DNA of 64,000 nucleotides from Acidimicrobiales bacterium (GTDB lineage Bacteria > Actinomycetota > Acidimicrobiia > Acidimicrobiales > Poriferisodalaceae). The notes beneath the pieces were generated by a model that was not told the origin of the DNA, ran no database searches, and worked only from the letters and a program-made list of their open reading frames with translations. Shown here piece after piece: positions 8,769 to 18,357 of this stretch (position 1 is its first letter; each line of letters begins with the position of its first letter). The stretch is taken from the NCBI GenBank assembly GCA_030743005.1, contig JASLTG010000007.1:31479-95478 (forward strand), given 5' to 3'. Both the position numbers and the translations under genes were made by a program.

Positions 8769-9875
8769 ATGCACACCGGCTACACAGTTGTTTTCCAGAA
8801 CCCGTTTAACGGGTTGCCAGACCACGAGGTTTATGCCGAAGAACTTCGTTTATGTGATCTAGCTGTCGAACTCGGTTTCAAATCATTGTGGACGGTTGAA
8901 CACCATTTCGATGATTACACCATGTGTCCCGAACCGGTTCAGTTCTTGTCTTACATGGCGGGCAAACACCCTGATGTGCTGCTCGGCTCAGGCGTCATAG
9001 TGCTGCCATGGCATGACCCGTTACGAATCACCGAGGACATAGCTCTTCTTGACACCATGTCTGAAGGACGAATGATCTTAGGGATCGGCCGAGGACTGGC
9101 CCGAATTGAGTATGAAGGCTTCAGGGTTGACATGAACTCGTCGCGTGAGCGACTCGTGTCATACGCCGGGCTAGTGCTCGAGGCCCTTGAGTCAGGAAAA
9201 ATGGAATACGACAACGAGTTCGGTACCCAACCTTTACGGGAAATTCGACCACGCCCTAAGGATTCATTCAAGGGACGAGCCTATGCCGCAGCTGTTTCGC
9301 CAGAGTCGATGCCCTTGATGGCTGAACTTGGGTACGGAGTTCTCGTGATTCCGCAAAAACCATGGACGGTAGTACAAGAAGACCTCGCCGAATACAACCG
9401 CGTGTACGAGGAGGTCAATGGAGAACCGGGGCCTCCACCATTTTGTGGCGGTTCAGTCTTCGTCGATGAGAGCGCAGATCGAGCTGAAGAGATGGCCCGC
9501 AAATATATTGGCGCAAACTATGAAAGCGTCATGAGGCATTACGAGTTTCAGAAGGCCCCGCATGAAGGTGTCAAGGGCTACGAATTTTATACGGGCATTA
9601 CCGGCTATATAGAAAAACAAGGTGCGGATCGAGCGGCACAAGATTTTGTCGATTTGATGCCGTGGGGGACTCCCGACCAAGTTCTGGAGAAGTTCGCTCA
9701 CATGAACAAAATGATCGGGATGAACGCGATAATGCCGGGGTTCAGCTACGGCGGCATGCCCTTTGAGGATGCAGAGTCCTCAATGCGTTTGTTCGCTGAC
9801 CGGTGCTTGCCGGAGTTGCTTAGTTGGGAATGTGCGCCTCTCCAGGTGCCAGGAGCTAAACCCGAGTATCGGTAA
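8769..9875 (+). CDS. LLM class flavin-dependent oxidoreductase
   Basis: A 368-residue luciferase-like monooxygenase. The opening LRLCDLAVELGFKSLWTVEHHF contains the 'SLWTVEHHFD' motif of the LuxA-like group, and TEDIALLDTMSEGRMILGIGRG is the usual barrel turn. It is longer than the single-domain protein at 262-1173 and closer to FMN-dependent alkane/alkanal-type members. The start follows a G-rich Shine-Dalgarno (GGGGGG). The gamma-glutamyltransferase gene begins 22 nt downstream on the same strand, so the two may be co-transcribed. Substrate is unknown. Confidence 0.87.
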   Translation: MHTGYTVVFQNPFNGLPDHEVYAEELRLCDLAVELGFKSLWTVEHHFDDYTMCPEPVQFLSYMAGKHPDVLLGSGVIVLPWHDPLRITEDIALLDTMSEGRMILGIGRGLARIEYEGFRVDMNSSRERLVSYAGLVLEALESGKMEYDNEFGTQPLREIRPRPKDSFKGRAYAAAVSPESMPLMAELGYGVLVIPQKPWTVVQEDLAEYNRVYEEVNGEPGPPPFCGGSVFVDESADRAEEMARKYIGANYESVMRHYEFQKAPHEGVKGYEFYTGITGYIEKQGADRAAQDFVDLMPWGTPDQVLEKFAHMNKMIGMNAIMPGFSYGGMPFEDAESSMRLFADRCLPELLSWECAPLQVPGAKPEYR

Positions 9876-9897
9876 TAACCCAGAACTGGAGCTTCTC

Positions 9898-11508
9898 GTG
9901 AAAAAAAATGGAACTGCGATGGTCGTTGCAGCTCAACCGGAAGCGGTTGAGGCAGGTGCAGCTGTATTGAGAGCCGGTGGCAATGCAGTTGATGCCGCCA
10001 TTGCTTGTGGGCTTGTCGCTGGCGTCGTTGACCCCCAAATGTGCGGCATTGCGGGCTTTGGAAATTTGCAGGTTTACTTGCCCGAACAAGGAATTCACCG
10101 GTGCATCGACTTTCATGCAAAATCTCCGCTCGCGACCAGCGCCGACCAGTGGGCCGACATCATCATCGGCGAAACTAGGGACGGTTTTGGGTTTGTTCTG
10201 GAAGGCAATGTAAACGATGTCGGCTACCAGTCGATAGCTACACCTGGGTCACTCAAGGCCTACTTTGAGGCCCAAACTACATGGGGCGTGAAAGATTGGT
10301 CAGAAATTGTGCTTCCAGCGATTGGCTGGGCAGAGCGGGGTTTCGCAGTGCGTCCCCATGTTGCTGGCTGGTGGGCCGAGGGAGCAACAATGGGTCGAGC
10401 AGACAATGTAGAACGTCTGAGGCAATCGGCGACAGGTCGCGAGATCTACTTCCGATCTGATGGGTCACTCAAACGTGTTGGTGATCGCGTCGCGAACCCT
10501 GACATGGCGAAGACGTTGCGATTAATCGCCGCTGAAGGTGCTGACGTGTTTTATACGGGCGAGTTGGCAAGCCGGATAGCCGAAGATATAGAAGCCCACG
10601 GTGGTTTGCTAAACGACCGTGACTTAGCCGAATATGAGACGACTCACAACCAGCCAATACAAACCAGTTATCGAGGACTTGACGTGGCAACTAACCATCC
10701 TCCGGGTGGAGGTGTGATGGTGCTTGAAATGCTCAACATCCTCGAACATTTTGACCTGACTTCTATGGGACACAACAGTGTCGAATACGTTCGGACAGTC
10801 ACTGAAGCTATGAAAAGAGCGACTTCTGATAAGGACAGTTTCGTTGGGGACCCGTCACACTTTGATGTGCCACTGGATTTGTTGATTTCGAAAAATCATG
10901 CAGAAGAGCACGCTGGCAAGATTCGGGCAGGGGAACGAGCCAGCGTGGAACGTATGACTTATGAATCTAGAGACACAACTCATGTGTGCGTAGTGGACCA
11001 AGATGGCAATGCCGCCTCAATGACTCACTCGCTAGGTATGCCTTCAGGCGTGATTACCGATGGACTTGGATTCATGTACAACGGTTGCATGGCTGTCTTT
11101 GATCCTCGGCCCGGTAATGCAGATTCTTTGGCGCCGGGAAAGAGTCGCTTCAGTTCGCTTTGCCCAACGATGGTCTTTAATGGCGATGAATTGAACTATG
11201 TCATAGGAGCTCCGGGTGGCACTCAAATCGCTATGGGAGTCACCCAGGTGCTTTTGAACAGCATTGATTTTGATATGAATATGCTCGAAGCGGTTTCAGC
11301 TCCTCGTGTGTCTGGTACAAGTGACGCCATCGATGTGTCAAATGGTGTGCCATGGATGGTTACAGAAGCGTTGGAGGAAGAGGGGTATGAGGTTATTCGC
11401 AGTCCACGTACCCATGATTTCGCGTGGGTTCACGGAATAAGAGTTACTGGTGAAGGACTAGACGGGGGAGCGGACCCCGCAGCCGATGGTGTGGTGCAAG
11501 CACTTTGA
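9898..11508 (+). CDS. Gamma-glutamyltransferase family protein
   Basis: 536 residues from a GTG start at 9898; the frame is open further upstream but that part overlaps the LLM gene. The self-cleaving Ntn-hydrolase site is visible as DTTHVCVVD, the first Thr (residue 360) being the expected nucleophile of the small subunit. AQPEAVEAGAAVLRAGGNAVDAAIA and the PGKSRFSSLCPTMVF block are family hallmarks. Gamma-glutamyltransferases cleave or transfer gamma-glutamyl groups from glutathione and related compounds. No signal peptide is apparent with this start, unlike classical periplasmic GGT, so a cytoplasmic role is inferred. Confidence 0.88.
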   Translation: MKKNGTAMVVAAQPEAVEAGAAVLRAGGNAVDAAIACGLVAGVVDPQMCGIAGFGNLQVYLPEQGIHRCIDFHAKSPLATSADQWADIIIGETRDGFGFVLEGNVNDVGYQSIATPGSLKAYFEAQTTWGVKDWSEIVLPAIGWAERGFAVRPHVAGWWAEGATMGRADNVERLRQSATGREIYFRSDGSLKRVGDRVANPDMAKTLRLIAAEGADVFYTGELASRIAEDIEAHGGLLNDRDLAEYETTHNQPIQTSYRGLDVATNHPPGGGVMVLEMLNILEHFDLTSMGHNSVEYVRTVTEAMKRATSDKDSFVGDPSHFDVPLDLLISKNHAEEHAGKIRAGERASVERMTYESRDTTHVCVVDQDGNAASMTHSLGMPSGVITDGLGFMYNGCMAVFDPRPGNADSLAPGKSRFSSLCPTMVFNGDELNYVIGAPGGTQIAMGVTQVLLNSIDFDMNMLEAVSAPRVSGTSDAIDVSNGVPWMVTEALEEEGYEVIRSPRTHDFAWVHGIRVTGEGLDGGADPAADGVVQAL

Positions 11509-11582
11509 GGTCGTGTGAATTGTTAAAGGTAGTCAGTAGTCGAACGGGAGCCTTTCCAAGGGCATGTTGAGGTGGTCAAGGC

Positions 11583-11984
11583 TCATCTCAAGGACTTTAG
11601 GTAGATCACTATGTGTCGCAGGTCAGCGTCACTTAGTGAAGGGTTGCCTCCTCTGGGCGGCATGAAGACTCCGGTGGTGTTCGCTGGATCCGATGTACTT
11701 CGACCTGTGGTGATGAATTGGACCAGAAAGTCAGTGTCGTTGTCGGTGATAAAATTAGCTCCGGCTAAAGGTTTACCGACACCTTCCACACCGGCCGCGT
11801 CGGCCCCGTGACACGATGCGCAGCTTTTGCCGTACAGCTCGGCGCCATTTTGCCCGTCTTCTGGAACACGGTCTTCTGAAGTTAGGGTCGTTGCGTCTCC
11901 TGTTGCTTCTTGTGATCCTCCGCTACCGCAGCTAAGTAGTAGCGCCATGAGGACCAAGCTGCACGCTGTGTTTCGAGGGTTCAT
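11583..11984 (-). CDS. Class I c-type cytochrome lipoprotein of the nos cluster
   Basis: 133 residues. The N-terminus is a lipoprotein signal ending LLLSC (lipidated Cys19). A mono-heme CASCH site lies at residues 55-59 and the probable axial Met is M108 in GVFMPPRGG. The protein would sit on the outer face of the membrane and carry one electron. It begins 17 nt after the nosL stop on the same strand, so it is probably the last gene of the nos operon. Many clade II nos clusters include NosC-type cytochromes in the electron path to NosZ; that role is inferred here from position. Confidence 0.87.
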   Translation of the reverse strand: MNPRNTACSLVLMALLLSCGSGGSQEATGDATTLTSEDRVPEDGQNGAELYGKSCASCHGADAAGVEGVGKPLAGANFITDNDTDFLVQFITTGRSTSDPANTTGVFMPPRGGNPSLSDADLRHIVIYLKSLR

Positions 11985-12001
11985 GAAAGTGTCTCCTTGT
12001 C

Positions 12002-12502
12002 TCAGTGATGGTGTTGGTTTTTAGTCAGGCCGGACAGGCCTGTGGTTTGTTGGTTAACGAGATCCGTCCAGTTGACGACCCGCACCTCGTGGGCAGTGGC
12101 AGCTTTTTGCGCGTTCTCCAGCAAGGAATAGGCGGCGATACCTGATCCCATAGGAGTTGTGATGTGTTCGCACTGAATGAACCAGGCATCGTTGACCGGA
12201 ATCGGCTTCATTGTGAGGAAATCAAAGACCCAGCTCGAGGCTGTGTGCAGTTTGTTGTCTTCGAGCTGCTGTTTGACCATGTCTCCTATGTCATCGAAGA
12301 GACCTTCGGTGCCGTCTGGCAGTCTGTACGCAGCAGCGAATCGAAGGTCATCAATACTCATGTGGCATTCAGAGCACAAAGACCGACCTTCAATAATCTG
12401 AGGGGGCTCTGCAGCCGATTGGTTACTGCAAGCCAAGAGAACGACGTTGAACCCGAGCAACAGAGAAACAAAACCGATTAGGGAGTTAGCGAAGCGAGTC
12501 AT
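12002..12502 (-). CDS. nosL: NosL copper chaperone lipoprotein
   Basis: The ATG at 12502 gives 166 residues and overlaps the nosY stop by 1 nt; the extra 20 upstream codons lie inside nosY. A lipoprotein signal ends VLLAC (Cys25). The copper motif appears as C43-x-x-C46-H-M48 in SLCSECHMSI. NosL binds Cu(I) and supplies the tetranuclear CuZ site of NosZ. The segments GLFDDIGDM and WFIQCEHITTPMGSGIAAY are typical of the family. The C-terminus ends in three His, which may add metal binding. Position after nosY fits nos operons. Confidence 0.9.
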   Translation of the reverse strand: MTRFANSLIGFVSLLLGFNVVLLACSNQSAAEPPQIIEGRSLCSECHMSIDDLRFAAAYRLPDGTEGLFDDIGDMVKQQLEDNKLHTASSWVFDFLTMKPIPVNDAWFIQCEHITTPMGSGIAAYSLLENAQKAATAHEVRVVNWTDLVNQQTTGLSGLTKNQHHH

Positions 12503-13377
12503 TAGGCGAGGTCTCTTCTGCTGAAAATCATTAGTGAGAGGCCGAGAGCAACTGCGATCCACAAGATGAGAACACCAAGCGTGAGACCAATGATTCCTGC
12601 GCCGAAAGTATCTATTGCGTATGTTCCGGCTGGTCCTAACGCGTCGATCGACCCGCCTAGTGACACGACTGCAGTGATCCGAAACGCTTCGGTGGGGTTG
12701 AGAAGCGCGAGCAGGAGCAAAGTCTTGGCAGATAGCTGGGTTGTGACTGTTGCTGCCATGAGTCCGAGATCACCTAGAAAAACCATCAGGAACCACACAG
12801 AGACAGAAAATCCGAGAGCAGAGGAGCTTTTTTGAGTTGCGGTGCTTATCAGAACTCCCAGCGCAACCATGGCCGCTACGAGCAGACATGTGAGTCCAGT
12901 TAGACGGAGCAGCAAAAGGGCATCGGTTGAATTCCCCCGAATTGTGCTGAAAATGCCCGCTGCACCGAATCCTAAAAAGACTGATGCCGACATCGTTGCT
13001 ACATGCCCTATAAAGGTTCCCCAGAGGACGTTGCTGCGAGAAACGGGCTGGGAGAGCAGAAATGCAAGTGTGTTGGACTCACGTTCAGAAGAAAGTTGGC
13101 GGGCCCCAAGGGTTAGGGCCATGAGGGTTATGAGCAGGTGAACCAATGCCACTAGAGATGCAGCGGTAGGTCCGAATCCGCGAATACTGCCGAACGTCTT
13201 ATTTTGTGAAGTGGTAGTAGTGATGGCTACTGCTAGGAGAGTGAAGCCGCCTGCGAAGCTCCAGAACCACCTGTCGCGTCTACCTTCGTGAATTACCTTG
13301 TATGCGATAACAATTGCCGAATAGTTGAAAAAGTTGAACCGTCGGAGATTTGGAACTCGTTCAAGTTGATTGGTCAT
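12502..13377 (-). CDS. nosY: NosY ABC transporter permease
   Basis: 291 residues with about six membrane segments. It belongs to the ABC-2 permease type with the signature LLSQPVSRSNVLWGTFIG after the first helices. NosY pairs with the NosF ATPase and NosD to mature CuZ, probably by delivering sulfur or by energising NosD. The start overlaps the end of nosF by 4 nt and the stop overlaps the nosL start by 1 nt. The call depends on this context, as ABC-2 permeases are weakly distinguishable alone. Confidence 0.9.
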   Translation of the reverse strand: MTNQLERVPNLRRFNFFNYSAIVIAYKVIHEGRRDRWFWSFAGGFTLLAVAITTTTSQNKTFGSIRGFGPTAASLVALVHLLITLMALTLGARQLSSERESNTLAFLLSQPVSRSNVLWGTFIGHVATMSASVFLGFGAAGIFSTIRGNSTDALLLLRLTGLTCLLVAAMVALGVLISTATQKSSSALGFSVSVWFLMVFLGDLGLMAATVTTQLSAKTLLLLALLNPTEAFRITAVVSLGGSIDALGPAGTYAIDTFGAGIIGLTLGVLILWIAVALGLSLMIFSRRDLA

Positions 13378-14228
13378 TGCCGAACCTCGAAGTCAAGGAC
13401 ATCGAATCGGGCATTGTGAAGGAACGACAGGGCTGCAGCCCTCTGGTTGGAGGGAAGGTTAAGCAATACCCCTCCGCTCAGTTGTTGCGCGTCGAAGCCA
13501 GCTGCTTCGAGCCGAGTTTGAGCTGGGGCACATTGGTGAGGAGGCAGGGTTATCTGGAGCCAGGTTTGAAGCCCCAACGATGACGCAAACTCTCTTGCGG
13601 GGCAGTCTTGGGTTTTTCGCCCGTTATCTAGAGCTATAACTCGATCTGCTAACGCTTCAACCTCTTGAACACGGTGGGAGGTAAGGATGAAGGATCGATC
13701 CGGGCGTTTTATTGATTGCAGAAGCGAAGTGATTTGATGTTGTGTGGCTAGATCTAAAGAAGAACTTGGTTCATCAAGTAGAAGGATCGGGGGGTTGCTG
13801 AGCAGGGAAATGCCGATGGCAAGCTTCTGTCTCATGCCACCTGAAAGCTCTTTGACTCTTTTCTTACCGAGGCCGTCGAGATTCAGCGAGGTAGTAATTT
13901 CTCGTGCCCGAGTTAGCGGGATCTTTCGAAGCCGACACGACAAAGCAAGAGTTTCGTTGACTGTGAGATTTCCGTACAGGTTTGACTCTTGAGGTACATA
14001 GCCAATGAATGACCTTGTTTTTCCCGCAACTTGTTTTGTGTCGTAACCGTCGATGGTTATATGGCCCTGATGAGAGATCAGTCCCAGAAGGCAACGCAGG
14101 ATTGTCGTTTTGCCGGCCCCGTTTGGCCCCCAGAGAGCGACTGATTGTCCTTGTGTCACGTTGAAGCTGAGGTCGTCGACTACTGGTAGGCCTTTGTAGC
14201 TCTTGGTGAGGTGTTTGACGTCAATCAT
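13374..14228 (-). CDS. nosF: NosF ABC transporter ATPase
   Basis: 284 residues from ATG at 14228 (MIDVKHL); the 14 codons upstream lie inside nosD. Walker A is GPNGAGKTT at 34-42, the ABC signature LSGGMRQ at 128-134, Walker B LLLDEP at 149-154, and the switch His is in ILTSHR. The start overlaps the nosD end by 4 nt and its end overlaps nosY by 4 nt. It provides ATP hydrolysis for the NosDFY complex that matures the copper sites of NosZ. Confidence 0.93.
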   Translation of the reverse strand: MIDVKHLTKSYKGLPVVDDLSFNVTQGQSVALWGPNGAGKTTILRCLLGLISHQGHITIDGYDTKQVAGKTRSFIGYVPQESNLYGNLTVNETLALSCRLRKIPLTRAREITTSLNLDGLGKKRVKELSGGMRQKLAIGISLLSNPPILLLDEPSSSLDLATQHQITSLLQSIKRPDRSFILTSHRVQEVEALADRVIALDNGRKTQDCPAREFASSLGLQTWLQITLPPHQCAPAQTRLEAAGFDAQQLSGGVLLNLPSNQRAAALSFLHNARFDVLDFEVRQ

Positions 14229-16336
14229 GAGTGTCTCGTGTCGGCGGTTCTTTCGTTGTCGAATCGGCAACGACGAATGACAGCAAGGCCGGTCGTTAAT
14301 AGGACCGCCGAGGTGATTATCGATGTCGCCTTCTTACTGTCGTTGTGTTCGAAAGAAATGGGGGGGAGGTTGGGAGGTGCAATTAAAGGAGCGGAGTCGG
14401 TAAGGATTGGGTCGGGTCTTAAGTGCGGGAAAGCTTGACCAGCCATGTCGATGGCGGTCGCGGCAAGAGTTCCGGAGAAGAAGTCGAGGTTCGGGTATTT
14501 GGTTCGGAGGTCACCGAAAAGGTTGTCGACCCTATATGTGATGTCACCTATCCCATTGTTGTCGGCGTCAAATCCTGAGTAGTCGCTCCAGTAGTTACCT
14601 ATGTCATCTTTTGACCAATTGTTGGCTTGGAGGTTTCCGGTGCCGTCGGAGCTGACATGTTCGCCGTTGTCGATGAAAGCGTTTTGGGTGAAAGTGTTGC
14701 GGGCGACGGTTGACCCTAATAGTGCCCCGACGTTATTGAAGGCGAACACGTTGTGGGTGATTGTGTGGGATTCGCCAACTTTGCTTGGTGAGTTGTCGAC
14801 GTAGAGGCCGGAACGGTTTCCGACGAACCAATTTTGTTGTGCTGTAAGGCCATCGACGTCTTTGATTCCCAGTCCATAACCGCTCGGCCCTCTGTTGGAT
14901 TTGAAGGTGTTGCTAGTTACTACGAGATCGGTGCTGTACATGAGAAAGGCACCTACCGAGTTGTTTTCCAGCAGATTTTCATGGACGTTTGCCTCATCGG
15001 AATACATGAAGTGGAGCCCATAGCGCCCGTCTTCGACATGGTTGCGGCGTACGGTGATTTGATCGGTGAACCAGAACACAGCATCCCGACCACCAGTTAG
15101 ATGGTTTCCTTCGACGATTGCGTCAGAGCTTTGCCATAACCGGATGCCATCGCCTCTGCGTGCTATGAAGAGGTCCATACCTTCTATCTGGTTGTCGAGA
15201 ATGTGGGCTTCATTCGAACGACGCAGGAACATGCCAAACAAAACGTTCTCGAATCGGTTTGCCCGAATCTTTATTCGAGGGCTTGCGTTGGAGCTGATGC
15301 CTGCATCTTCTTGGTCCAGTCGTGAACCGCTATTTCTAATGATTAGGCCTTCTATGGTCACATTTGGAGCTTGAATTTTGATGACGGAGCCGACTCCGTG
15401 ACCATCTACTACTGGCCAGTTGGTTCCGCGCAGGGTCAACGGTTTGTCGATTGAGACTCCGCCCGTGTAGACACCCGCCTCGAGGTCGATCACTGCCCCA
15501 GGTTCTGCTTGATCAATGAGCCTTTGAAGATCATTTGATTGGTTTTCTAACTGGACGGGCGAAGCGTTCGCTGAAATGTCCGCTCCGACGGTCACAGCGA
15601 TCGCTAATCCGGTGACACAAAGAGCGGTATGGGCTGCTTTTTTCTTAACAACCGATTTATCTACATCCGTCGCGGTGTTAGGGACGTCCTTGCTCAATGC
15701 GAGAGGCTTGTAGGCGCGCCGATGAAGGACCATTCCCAGTGCGGCGAGAAAAGAAGCGGTTAGAGCCATTAGGAATCCCCAGCCGGGCCACGCAAAGGTG
15801 TCGAATTGGGCGATGGTGCCAGTTCCAAAGATTGGAGGTGTGAATTCGCCGACTGCATGAGACAAGGGAGCCTTAGGGTCGAGGCTGTGTCCGTAGTTCC
15901 AGAGCCAATATTGAAGGTCAGCAAGAAAGAAAAATGGGAATAGGACTGCAGGTCCGGCAAGACATAGTGCCCAACGGCTGTGGACGTAATGACCGGCTAG
16001 CAATAGGGCTGCGAGTGTGATGATCCCTACGATTGACACACTTCTTTCCAATACTGCGCCGTCGGAAAAGGAGGGCAAACCGATGTAGTGATTGAGTCCT
16101 TCTAACTCTTGTACATCTCCGCGTAGGCGATTGACCCAAGCTGTGACTCTCAACCCATCTGGATACTGGGGCGCGTTGAGTTTGAGTTCCCAATAGGGCA
16201 GAAAAATTGATGAGCCCAGCAAGATGGATGACAACGTTAAGAGGCGTTTTGGCCGACGATAGGTTTCCCTGTTTTGTTGGGCTACATCATTTGGAACTCG
16301 AGGGCCGAGCACTTTCCTAATTCGCGCGGGTGACAT
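14225..16336 (-). CDS. nosD: NosD with an added N-terminal membrane domain
   Basis: 703 residues, far longer than usual NosD (about 400-450). Residues 1-210 hold about four membrane segments (31-48, 100-117, 124-147, 186-204), with motifs FLPYWELKLNAPQYPDGL and LNHYIGL. Residues 236-252 look like the former signal anchor of NosD. From about 262 to 610 comes the right-handed beta-helix of CASH repeats (EAGVYTGGVSIDKPLTLRG, and NNWSKDDIGNYWSDY), and a C-terminal membrane anchor lies near 670-688. The N-terminal part resembles, from memory, a small separate membrane protein encoded in clade II nos clusters; that needs a search. A strong GGAGG precedes ATG. It lies 37 nt after nosZ. Confidence 0.9.
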   Translation of the reverse strand: MSPARIRKVLGPRVPNDVAQQNRETYRRPKRLLTLSSILLGSSIFLPYWELKLNAPQYPDGLRVTAWVNRLRGDVQELEGLNHYIGLPSFSDGAVLERSVSIVGIITLAALLLAGHYVHSRWALCLAGPAVLFPFFFLADLQYWLWNYGHSLDPKAPLSHAVGEFTPPIFGTGTIAQFDTFAWPGWGFLMALTASFLAALGMVLHRRAYKPLALSKDVPNTATDVDKSVVKKKAAHTALCVTGLAIAVTVGADISANASPVQLENQSNDLQRLIDQAEPGAVIDLEAGVYTGGVSIDKPLTLRGTNWPVVDGHGVGSVIKIQAPNVTIEGLIIRNSGSRLDQEDAGISSNASPRIKIRANRFENVLFGMFLRRSNEAHILDNQIEGMDLFIARRGDGIRLWQSSDAIVEGNHLTGGRDAVFWFTDQITVRRNHVEDGRYGLHFMYSDEANVHENLLENNSVGAFLMYSTDLVVTSNTFKSNRGPSGYGLGIKDVDGLTAQQNWFVGNRSGLYVDNSPSKVGESHTITHNVFAFNNVGALLGSTVARNTFTQNAFIDNGEHVSSDGTGNLQANNWSKDDIGNYWSDYSGFDADNNGIGDITYRVDNLFGDLRTKYPNLDFFSGTLAATAIDMAGQAFPHLRPDPILTDSAPLIAPPNLPPISFEHNDSKKATSIITSAVLLTTGLAVIRRCRFDNERTADTRHS

Positions 16337-16373
16337 TTGCCTCCTTTCTGAACTGGGTTGAGATGGCTATGGG

Positions 16374-18353
16374 TCAATTTGGTTCGACTAGGAAATATCC
16401 AGCCATTTCAAGGTGAAGAGCCGAACAGAATTCCGTGCAGTAATAGGTGAAAACACCGTCATGTTTGGCCTCAAACTCAATAGTTGCTGTCTCTCCGGGT
16501 TCAAGACTGAGATTGATGTTGTAACCAGGGATCGCAAATCCGTGGGTGGCATCTTCTGAAGTTTCGACGTTGGTCAGGTTCCAGGTGACATGGTCGCCCT
16601 GTTTGACGGTGACGCGTTCAGGTGTGAAATGGCTGCGCATCAAGGTCATATCGATAGTTACTTTGTCGCCATCTCGGCTAACTCCTTCAGTGCCGATCTG
16701 GGGTGCATCGGGTTTGACTGTCATGGAACCGGGATCCCAACCCACTTCGGGGTACACGGTCCAAGGGTCTAATTTGTCTGCTTTTATGATCTGCGCATAG
16801 TGGGGTTCACCGTTGGCTATGGGCATGTCATACAGCAGCTGCATATTGGGCCCTGGTTCGCTGATATCAACTAACTGAAAGTTTTGTGGATAGAGAGGGC
16901 CTGGATGGAAGAAACGGTCAAGGGACCACTTGTTCAGCGAAACTAGGTATTTGCCGTCGGGAGAAACGGTGTCACCTTCAGCGGTAACTAGGTGGCCGAC
17001 GTTGTAGTGAATATCGACGGTTCCTTCTAACTTCCACCCATCCTGCCTGTATGGCGGCCCGAGACTCCAGCGGGCGACGTCTGAGTCAAGAAATAGGCTT
17101 GTGTAGGCATACCCTTGGTCATCAAATTGAGTGTGGAGGGGACCTAATCCGACTTCGACTTGAGCTTCTACTACGTCATCGAAGTCCAACAGTGGAATTC
17201 CGTACCGGTCGATCTCAAAACCGCCCTTGGTGATGGCCTGTTGGATCTTCTCGAATGAGTAAACCGTTACGTGTGGGTCGAGCTTTCCGGAAACGACAAT
17301 GTAATCCCCTCCAGGTGCTATGTCTACGCCGTGAGGGCTCTTTGGTTCAGGAGTGAAGTACAGAAGTTGATTGGCTATTGCTGTATCCATTGTTATTAGA
17401 GGAAAGCCGTTGACCTGAACTGTTTGACCGGAGGCGGCGACTGCGACAGCTGCGTCTAGGTCGATGATATGTAGGTAGTCGTTTTCGCCTGCACTTACTC
17501 CAGATTCAAAATATTCGGTGTTATCGGGATCATCAGGGTCAAGTCCTGTGGCCATCTCGACGTTAAAGGAGTTGCAGAAAATCCATCCTTTGGAAACAGC
17601 CTTTCCTGAGTCGCATACGTCTTGCCAGTAGGGAGGTAATTCCATTCCGAAGGATGCTTCGGGGTCTATTCGGCCGATGGATCGATCGAACTTCCAGAAG
17701 GTGATCATTCCCCTGTATTCGCTTGAGTAATCGTCAATTGGCGCGTAATCCCAAGCAAGTGGAGAGGCGTATTGTCCGCCTTCAATTACCCATTCGGTAT
17801 CGGGAGTGACAAATGTTCCTCCGTGGTCGTTGACTGACAGTGGATTCTTGAGGATCTGCTTGGTTTCGAAGTCGCGGAGGTCTATGGTCGCGACCCTGGC
17901 GTTTGCTTTGTCATTAATAAACAAATACTGGCCGTCGTAATCTCCACCTGTTTCAGAAAGTGCTGGATGGTGGGTATCTCCCCATGTGAGGACCTCGTCA
18001 CCAACGGCACCGGCCGCAAATAGCTCTTCGTGGTGTTGATCACCGTAACCCCAGCCCTGCCAGGGTTCAGGTGTGAAAACAGCGATCGACTTGAGCATTC
18101 GCATTGAGGGAATACCGATGACGAATACTTGACCCCCGTGTCCACCTGACGAAAACATCAAGTATTCGTCAATGACGCCACTAGGGGTGTAGGTCTTTAA
18201 TGCGGCAGCCACGTCAGCCTCGCTGAGGGATCTCTCCAAGGCGATCTGATCAGCTTCGGAACCTAGGTTTGATTGTGAATCCGATGAAGCGCATGCAGAT
18301 GCGATTAGTGACAGGGCGGCAAATATGATTATTGGAAAGGGCAGCTTTCTCAT
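16374..18353 (-). CDS. nosZ: Nitrous oxide reductase, clade II-like
   Basis: 659 residues. It reduces N2O to N2 outside the cytoplasm. The N-terminus is a short Sec-type, possibly lipoprotein, signal ending IASAC (Cys21), with no twin arginine, which points to clade II. The CuZ region is seen in GDTHHPALSET (H128, H129), followed by YDGQYLFINDKANARVA and NDHGG (H177). The C-terminal CuA cupredoxin has H604 and CTEFCSALHLEM with C639, C643, H647 and M650. Clade I enzymes carry Trp where this has Glu641. First gene of the nos operon; a hairpin covers the bases before its ATG. Residues for both copper centres appear intact. Confidence 0.96.
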   Translation of the reverse strand: MRKLPFPIIIFAALSLIASACASSDSQSNLGSEADQIALERSLSEADVAAALKTYTPSGVIDEYLMFSSGGHGGQVFVIGIPSMRMLKSIAVFTPEPWQGWGYGDQHHEELFAAGAVGDEVLTWGDTHHPALSETGGDYDGQYLFINDKANARVATIDLRDFETKQILKNPLSVNDHGGTFVTPDTEWVIEGGQYASPLAWDYAPIDDYSSEYRGMITFWKFDRSIGRIDPEASFGMELPPYWQDVCDSGKAVSKGWIFCNSFNVEMATGLDPDDPDNTEYFESGVSAGENDYLHIIDLDAAVAVAASGQTVQVNGFPLITMDTAIANQLLYFTPEPKSPHGVDIAPGGDYIVVSGKLDPHVTVYSFEKIQQAITKGGFEIDRYGIPLLDFDDVVEAQVEVGLGPLHTQFDDQGYAYTSLFLDSDVARWSLGPPYRQDGWKLEGTVDIHYNVGHLVTAEGDTVSPDGKYLVSLNKWSLDRFFHPGPLYPQNFQLVDISEPGPNMQLLYDMPIANGEPHYAQIIKADKLDPWTVYPEVGWDPGSMTVKPDAPQIGTEGVSRDGDKVTIDMTLMRSHFTPERVTVKQGDHVTWNLTNVETSEDATHGFAIPGYNINLSLEPGETATIEFEAKHDGVFTYYCTEFCSALHLEMAGYFLVEPN

Positions 18354-18357
18354 TGTC

